NCBI GenBank assembly: GCA_040901765.1
Contig: JBBDYG010000067.1
Location: forward strand, 59,769 to 123,768
Origin: JBBDYG01 sp040901765
Lineage (GTDB): Bacteria > Planctomycetota > Planctomycetia > Pirellulales > Lacipirellulaceae
DNA: 64,000 nt
Direction: 5' to 3'
How positions within the stretch are numbered: position 1 is the first letter of the stretch; each line of letters begins with the position of its first letter. A program made the position numbers and the translations under genes. This document shows positions 59,158 through 64,000 of the stretch, one piece after another. The notes beneath the pieces are model-generated. The model was not told where the DNA came from. It ran no database searches and saw only the letters and a program-made list of their open reading frames with translations.

Positions 59158-61419
59158 TCACTTCGTCTCGAGGGTCGCCAGAATCTGCTGCAACTTTTCG
59201 TAGTCGGCGGGCTTCACCAGGTGGTGATCGAACCCCGCTTCCTGCGAACGCTGCCGGTCGGAGTCCTGGCCGTAACCGGTCACGGCAATCAGCACGACGC
59301 CATTGAGCGTCGGCTGCTGGCGTAGCCGTGTGGCTACTTCGTAACCGTTCAGCCCGGGTAGGCCGATGTCCAGCAGCACCACGTCGGGCCGGAAGTCGAG
59401 AGCCACTTCGATCGCGGTCGGGCCATCGTGGGCCGTTCGCACATCGTGCCCCGATTCTTTCATCAGCATCCCCAGGATGCGGGCTCCATCGAAGTTGTCA
59501 TCGACGGCCAGCACCCGCAGAGAAGGTCCGGTCGGCTTGTTCAGCCGTTGGAAAGAGGGAACCGACGTAGCGGCACTGGGCATCATCGGCAGGCGAACCA
59601 CAAATTCGCTGCCCTGGTCCAAAGCGCTACGCACCTCCACGCTTCCGCCGTGCATCTTCACCAACCGTTGGACCAGGCTTAACCCGATGCCAAGGCCCCC
59701 GTCCGAGCGGTCGAGCGACCGCTTGGACTGCGTGAACAAATCGAACACATGGGGCAGTAGCTCGGGCGGAATGCCGACACCCGAATCGCGCACCCGCAGC
59801 ACCGCTTCGTCGCCTTCCTGCTGAGCGGACAGCCATATGTGTCCGCCGTCTTCGGTGTATTTGGCGGCATTGGTCAGCAGGTTCACCACCACCTGCTCCA
59901 GCCGCGCGGCATCGGCGTGCAGCCAGATTGGTTCGGACGGCAATGATAATTGAAGTGCATGCCTGCGCTGACCGATCAGGGGATGAACCGTCTCGACCGC
60001 ATTTCCGACGATGCCGTTCAGGGCCACTTGCTCCAGATTCAGGTGAATTCTGCCGGTGGTGAAGCGGGAAACTTCCAGCAGATCATCGACAAGTCGGTTC
60101 AACTGCCCCACTTGCCGCTCGATGATCGTGCGGGCTTGCTGCTGGAGTTGGCCTTCGTTCTGCTGCAATCCCAGAAGTTGCACGGCGTTGGCAATCGGGG
60201 CCAGCGGGTTCCGCAGCTCGTGGCTCAGCATCGCCAAAAACTCGTCCTTGCGGCGGTGCAAATCGGCGAGCGATTCGGCCTGCTGCCTGATCTGGATCTC
60301 CATCTCGAGCCGCTCGGTGACGTCCGTGTTCGTGCCGAACCAGCGAAGCACCTTGCCCTGGTCATCGCGGATAGGAAGCGCGCGGGACAGGAACCAGCGG
60401 TACTCACCACCTTTGCCGCGCAGCGGGAAGGTGTCCTCCCACGGTTCGCCGGTGTCCCACGATCGCTGAATCCGCTCGACCACGCGATTAACGTGATCGG
60501 GGTGATGCACCTGCTTCCAACCCCAGCCCTGCATCTCTTCGAGCGTCGTGCCGGTGTAGTCGTACCAGCGCTGGTTGTACCAGTAGATCCAGCCCTTTGC
60601 GTCGGCGGTCCAGGCGAACTGCGACATGTTGTCGGCCAGCATACGGAAGCGATCTTCGCTCTCGCGCAGCGCCGATTCCGCCTGCTTTCGCTCGATCGCG
60701 ATGGCCACCGTGCGCATCACGATTTCCACCAACTGCTGATCCTGCGGGCTGGGGTCGCCCGGCTCGCGGTAGTAGATGGCAAACGTGCCCAGAACTCTCT
60801 GGTCCGACGACAAGATGGGCGTGGTAAAGCAGCCCCGCAGTCCGAGCGAAACCACCGCGGCGGTGAACGCCGGCCAACGCGACTCGGTCGCAAAAGCGCG
60901 GACGATCGACGGCTGGTGCGACACCACGGCCGAACTGCACGCGCCCAGCTCCAGGCGCGCATCCATTCCCTTGGTCGCCTGTGCGTAACTCGCCGGTAAG
61001 CTGGGCGCTGCGACGTATCCGAAATGGTGGCCGTCTGATTCCATCAGATGAATGGCGACCAGGAACTTGCCCTGCGACTGGCTCTCCATCGAGCGCGCCA
61101 GGAAATCGAGCACCCGCTCGATCGGCTCACCCTTGACAATCAATTCCAACGACTCCTTTTGACACTCGATCAGCGATTCCGCACGCTGCGCATTCTCGGT
61201 TAACTTGCGCTGCGACTGCTCGCCCTGCTCAGCCTTCTCGGTCAACTTGCGCTGCGACTGCTCGCCCTGCTCAGCCTTCTCGGTCAACTCGCGCTGCGAC
61301 TGCTCGCCCTGCTCAGCCTGCTCGGTCAGTTCGTGCTGATGGACCGACGAAACCAGCAGCGCGTCGTTCATCTCGCGCAGTTGCTGCTCGATATTTAACG
61401 GAGGGTCGATGGTCCTCAT
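59158..61419 (-). CDS. hybrid histidine kinase with GAF, PAS and receiver domains
   Basis: A 753-residue soluble sensor. Residues 30-82 are a coiled coil of 14-residue repeats (ELTEKAEQGEQSQR). A GAF domain follows (about 90-245), then PAS (about 250-375, WIYWYNQRWYDYTGTTLEEM). HisKA comes next with His400 in FLAMLSHELRNPLAPIAN, then HATPase_c (about 495-610: N box VVNLLTNAAKYT, G boxes DSGVGI and GGLGIGL). The receiver (about 634-750) has Asp684 in VVLLDIGLPG. Phosphate should go from His400 to Asp684. It has no membrane helix, so the signal is internal. Start at 61419 has AAGGGA upstream. Confidence 0.95.
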   Translation of the reverse strand: MRTIDPPLNIEQQLREMNDALLVSSVHQHELTEQAEQGEQSQRELTEKAEQGEQSQRKLTEKAEQGEQSQRKLTENAQRAESLIECQKESLELIVKGEPIERVLDFLARSMESQSQGKFLVAIHLMESDGHHFGYVAAPSLPASYAQATKGMDARLELGACSSAVVSHQPSIVRAFATESRWPAFTAAVVSLGLRGCFTTPILSSDQRVLGTFAIYYREPGDPSPQDQQLVEIVMRTVAIAIERKQAESALRESEDRFRMLADNMSQFAWTADAKGWIYWYNQRWYDYTGTTLEEMQGWGWKQVHHPDHVNRVVERIQRSWDTGEPWEDTFPLRGKGGEYRWFLSRALPIRDDQGKVLRWFGTNTDVTERLEMEIQIRQQAESLADLHRRKDEFLAMLSHELRNPLAPIANAVQLLGLQQNEGQLQQQARTIIERQVGQLNRLVDDLLEVSRFTTGRIHLNLEQVALNGIVGNAVETVHPLIGQRRHALQLSLPSEPIWLHADAARLEQVVVNLLTNAAKYTEDGGHIWLSAQQEGDEAVLRVRDSGVGIPPELLPHVFDLFTQSKRSLDRSDGGLGIGLSLVQRLVKMHGGSVEVRSALDQGSEFVVRLPMMPSAATSVPSFQRLNKPTGPSLRVLAVDDNFDGARILGMLMKESGHDVRTAHDGPTAIEVALDFRPDVVLLDIGLPGLNGYEVATRLRQQPTLNGVVLIAVTGYGQDSDRQRSQEAGFDHHLVKPADYEKLQQILATLETK
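61207..61332. repeat. 42-bp in-frame tandem repeat in the kinase gene
   Basis: Three full 42-bp units plus a partial, each encoding the 14-residue ELTEKAEQGEQSQR (two heptads), near the N terminus. The units differ by a few bases. Unit number probably varies between strains, changing coil length without breaking the frame. Confidence 0.85.
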
Positions 61420-61466
61420 TCCCTTCACCTTGCGGAGTTGAATGACGATGCGCCTTCTGAATTTTA

Positions 61467-61684
61467 CCGCGAAGCGGTTGCACCCTACAGCCCAGGGTTG
61501 GTCGCCGTGGCGACCTACCCTGGGAAAACGGCGCCTCAACCAATATACCCTGTAAGGGTTTCACCAAGGGCGGTGCGATGGTGCAACCCCGTTGGGGTAG
61601 ATTCCTCTATGTTAACAATGACCCAGGGTAGTTCGCCAAGGCAAACAACCCTGGGCTATGGGGTGCAACGCCTTCGGCGTATGG
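61467..61684. repeat. composite palindromic element, family B copy 2
   Basis: Order: ACCGCGAAGCGGT, CCCAGGGTTGGTCGCC with GGCGACCTACCCTGGG, TACCCTGTAAGGGT, CAACCCCGTTGGGGTAG, then inverse CCCAGGGTAGTTCGCC with AACCCTGGGCT and GCCTTCGGC. Same words as family B copy 1. Spacer 61420-61913 contains no gene. Confidence 0.8.
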
Positions 61685-61913
61685 AAACTTGTTGGCCAAA
61701 GTTACCACGCGCAGGTAGCGGCCTTCGAGTTCAGGAACAGCCGCCCAAAACCGGAATTTATTATACTCTTGAGGCTCAACACGCAACGGGGACTCGATCA
61801 CTCGCACGCACATTTCTTTCGTGAGATAGGGGCGCTTTCTCAGAACTTCGTCTGAGGCATAGAATGACAAGATCCCCCGTTGCGATTCCAGCCCAGCGGG
61901 ATAAAATGAGGCC

Positions 61914-62144
61914 ATGGACTGGCAAAAGCACATCGAGCGAGTTCCGGGCGTGATGGTTGGCAAGCCCGTCTTCCGCGGGACACGGATCACCGTCGAGTTC
62001 GTCCTCGAACGCCTGGCCCAAGGCGCGCGGCCGGAAGATCTTGTGCGTAGCCATCCCCCCCTGACCGCCGAGCACGTGAGTGCGGCGCTGGCGTACGCAC
62101 TTTCGGTGGTACGCCAGGACGAACTGCTCGAAACCGTTCGATGA
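61914..62144 (+). CDS. DUF433 antitoxin-like protein
   Basis: A 76-residue DUF433 protein (VKPVFRGTRITVEFVLERLA, then DLVRSHPPLTAEHVSAALAY), a small winged HTH-like fold found as the antitoxin partner of DUF5615 proteins. Its stop overlaps the start of the next gene (ATGA at 62141). The module lies on the plus strand between two minus-strand genes, the histidine kinase and the KaiC-like ATPase. Confidence 0.9.
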   Translation: MDWQKHIERVPGVMVGKPVFRGTRITVEFVLERLAQGARPEDLVRSHPPLTAEHVSAALAYALSVVRQDELLETVR

Positions 62145-62494
62145 AGTTCCTCAGCGACGCTCATATCAGCCGGGAGATGGTCGCAATGCTGCGCGACTTG
62201 GGCCACGATTGTCTCGATGCCGACGCGATCCCGCTGCGCATGCCGGATGTTGACGTGCTGCGCATGGCGGCGGATGACCAACGGATCGTGGTGACATCCG
62301 ACAAGGGCTTTGGCGAGTTGGTATTCGTGCATGGGATCGCGTGCCCCGGCATCGTGCTGATTCGCGTCGCCCTTGCGGACGAAAAAGACCGGGTCGCATA
62401 TGTCCGATCCCTGTGGCCGACCGTCCTTTCGCGCCTTTCCGGATCGTTCGTGACGATCACCGCGTCGGGAATTCGCGCCAGGCCAATGCCCTGA
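62141..62494 (+). CDS. DUF5615 PIN-like toxin
   Basis: A 117-residue protein with the DUF5615 pattern: MKFLSDAHISREMVAMLRDL opens the fold with Asp6, CLDADAIPLRMPDVDVLRMA carries central acidic residues, and RIVVTSDKGFGELVFVHG the Asp of the last motif. DUF5615 is a PIN-like domain, expected to be an RNase toxin held by the DUF433 protein encoded just upstream. Ends 38 bp from the KaiC stop. Confidence 0.92.
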   Translation: MKFLSDAHISREMVAMLRDLGHDCLDADAIPLRMPDVDVLRMAADDQRIVVTSDKGFGELVFVHGIACPGIVLIRVALADEKDRVAYVRSLWPTVLSRLSGSFVTITASGIRARPMP

Positions 62495-62532
62495 CCAGTC
62501 CCCCGCCACCGATTGCTTGTCATGTTGGTCGG

Positions 62533-64000
62533 TCATTGCTTCTTCCTCCCGCGTTTTCCGCCCTCGCGAGCGCCGGGCCGGGGCTGTTTCTGGGGAACCG
62601 GGTCGGCGTCGGCTCGCAGTTCGGGATGATTTTGCCCCGACTCCACCGACCACGGGCTGGGGATGCCGCTGGTCAGGGCGCGGTAGCCCCGCATCGGCTC
62701 GCCGATCTTCAGGCCCTTGGAGGTGACCTCGTAGGCGCACATGTCGATCGAATGCTGGCTGCGGCGCATCTTCACTACCACCATGACTTTGCGCAATTGC
62801 CCGTTGATCGAGGCGTACCGCAGCCGCAAGATGTCGTCGGCCAGGAAGGAGATAGTGAAGTTCGAGAGGCCCATCGAAGTGAAGTTCTCCTCGACCTCGA
62901 CTGTGCTAATGATGGTCACGCCCAGCCGCGTGAGCGCCCCGATCATCCGGTACAGCGATTCGCGGAAATCGGTGCGGAAGTCGGGGGCCAGCGCCATCTC
63001 AAAGCCCACCAACGAATCGATGACCAGGCGCTTGCAGCCGATCTCCTTGACCGCGTTGACGATTTCATGCACCGTTTCATCCACCGAGAGGTCCAGCGGC
63101 CTGAGGTAAATCAGCTTGAGCGATCGGTCTTTGATATGCTTGTCGAGGTTGAAGCCGAACGAGGCTGCCCGCTGCATGAACTCGTTGGGAAGCTCCTCGA
63201 ACATGGCGACGATGCCCGGCTCGTTCTTGCTTAGACCCTCGTTGATGAACTGAATGCCAAGCACGGTTTTGCCCGCTCCGGAGGGCCCGGCCACGAGCAG
63301 GCTGTCCCCTTCGGGGATGCCGCCACCCATGAGGGCGTCGAGCTCGGCGATGCCGCTGGAGAGACGTCGCCGGCCCTTGACGTGGTCTGATTTGTTATCG
63401 GTGAGGCCGAAGGTCCGCGGGAAGGTTTGCATGCCATGCTCGGTGATGCGGAAGGTGTGCAGGCCGGGCACGGATTCCTGGCCGCGCATCTTCATGACCT
63501 GCATCTTGCGCACGATCGAGTTCCGCTCGACGCTCTGGTAGAGCCAGAACAATCCGTCGGCGACGGTAAACACGGGGTTGTCGCGCAGCTCGCCTTCGAC
63601 GTACTCGCCGATCAGGAACGTGGTGGCCTGCCAACTGGTCAGGTGCAGCGCCAGTCGCTGGACGAATCCTTGGAGTTCCATCTCGCTCGCCACAGCGAGC
63701 GCTTTGCGGACCACGGTGCGGAACGAATCGACCACGACGATGCTGGCCTTGGATGCCTCGACCTGTTTGATGATCTCATCTAGCACCGCGCCGAGATCTT
63801 GGTCCAGAACGAGCTGGCTGAGGTTGACGAAGCGGATCGCGCCCTCGAGTTTGGATTGGTCGAAGAACGTGAACTGCTGCTGGTAGCGCAGCATCTTGAT
63901 GGCTGGTTCGCCCAGCACGGTGAAATAGATCGCCGGCGTCTCGGTAGTCGCGTTGGCGAACATGAGCTGGTGCGCCAGCGTGGTTTTGCCGCTACCGGGA
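62533..64000 (-). CDS. KaiC-like double-domain ATPase, N terminus outside the window
   Basis: At least 489 residues are visible; the gene continues past base 64000. The visible start is PGSGKTTLAHQL, the Walker A of the first KaiC domain, and the second domain has GPSGAGKTVLGIQFINEGL. Other KaiC marks include IVVVDSFRTVV (Walker B of domain 1) and KRLVIDSLVGFEMAL (domain 2). The C terminus is basic and rich in Pro/Gly/Lys (PRPGAREGGKRGRKKQ), unlike cyanobacterial KaiC with its peptide tail. No kaiA or kaiB is seen. Non-cyanobacterial KaiC proteins serve mainly as signalling ATPases, often with histidine kinases such as the one next door. Confidence 0.93.
   Translation of the reverse strand, partial: PGSGKTTLAHQLMFANATTETPAIYFTVLGEPAIKMLRYQQQFTFFDQSKLEGAIRFVNLSQLVLDQDLGAVLDEIIKQVEASKASIVVVDSFRTVVRKALAVASEMELQGFVQRLALHLTSWQATTFLIGEYVEGELRDNPVFTVADGLFWLYQSVERNSIVRKMQVMKMRGQESVPGLHTFRITEHGMQTFPRTFGLTDNKSDHVKGRRRLSSGIAELDALMGGGIPEGDSLLVAGPSGAGKTVLGIQFINEGLSKNEPGIVAMFEELPNEFMQRAASFGFNLDKHIKDRSLKLIYLRPLDLSVDETVHEIVNAVKEIGCKRLVIDSLVGFEMALAPDFRTDFRESLYRMIGALTRLGVTIISTVEVEENFTSMGLSNFTISFLADDILRLRYASINGQLRKVMVVVKMRRSQHSIDMCAYEVTSKGLKIGEPMRGYRALTSGIPSPWSVESGQNHPELRADADPVPQKQPRPGAREGGKRGRKKQ

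Noticed and set aside
61607..62740. A 377-codon minus-strand open frame
   Set aside because: It runs antisense through the DUF433/DUF5615 pair, whose protein motifs are clear; the frame lacks any recognisable domain and has an Arg-rich composition typical of antisense GC-rich frames.

Overview
The window looks like chromosomal DNA of a Planctomycete, probably of the Pirellulales type. The evidence is the mix of families: DUF1559 prepilin-like proteins, PEP-CTERM secreted proteins with dockerin-like motifs, a paired DUF1549/DUF1553 cytochrome and DUF1501 protein, Tat-type leaders on oxidoreductases and sugar isomerase-like proteins, a membrane Ser/Thr kinase and extended CsrA proteins. The DNA is moderately GC-rich, with wide repeat-filled spacers. 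I saw no tRNA, rRNA, CRISPR array, exosortase or replication origin.

Layout. 1-3.7 kb: start of a DUF1559 gene that leaves the window at base 1 (minus strand), an RpiR-type regulator and a PEP-CTERM gene; four TGGA-N7-TCCA palindromes lie at the promoters of the two outer genes. 4-8.3 kb: small secreted and membrane proteins, a DmfA2-like protein and a sugar isomerase-like protein. 8.7-14.4 kb: DUF1501 + DUF1549/DUF1553 pair and a Gfo/Idh/MocA oxidoreductase. 14.5-17.1 kb: two tandem DUF4139 proteins. 17.5-22.3 kb: a candidate small RNA with a clean promoter and terminator, a small HTH protein, two family 2 glycosyltransferases and two paralogous membrane proteins. 22.3-26.2 kb: an ATP-grasp enzyme and a 5-oxoprolinase set (PxpA plus a PxpB-PxpC fusion). 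26.3-31.8 kb: hypothetical secreted and membrane proteins, a thioredoxin-like protein, a nitroreductase and an SsuD-type alkanesulfonate monooxygenase. 31.9-35.8 kb: a six-hairpin glycosidase-like protein coupled to a gamma-glutamyltransferase. 36.1-44.1 kb: secreted-protein region (four PEP-CTERM proteins, DUF1559 prepilin, small lipoprotein). 44.2-47.4 kb: a second sugar isomerase-like protein, a REP-associated transposase surrounded by REP hairpins and a predicted nuclease. 47.4-55.5 kb: membrane kinase, SAM-fold protein, PIN toxin module, asparagine synthase, metallopeptidase and CpsB/YwqE-type PHP phosphatase, CsrA. 55.8-64 kb: lipoprotein hydrolase, second CsrA, hybrid histidine kinase, DUF433/DUF5615 module and a double-domain KaiC-like ATPase cut by the window end.

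The most unusual content is between the genes. Five composite elements of about 200-285 bp share one plan: three successive palindromes form an arm, and a second, distinct arm faces it in inverted orientation. A second family (two copies) and a REP family linked to the transposase follow similar plans. Several other spacers hold unrelated long inverted repeats that recur in pairs across the window. The four operator-like palindromes and the candidate small RNA are the best regulatory leads.
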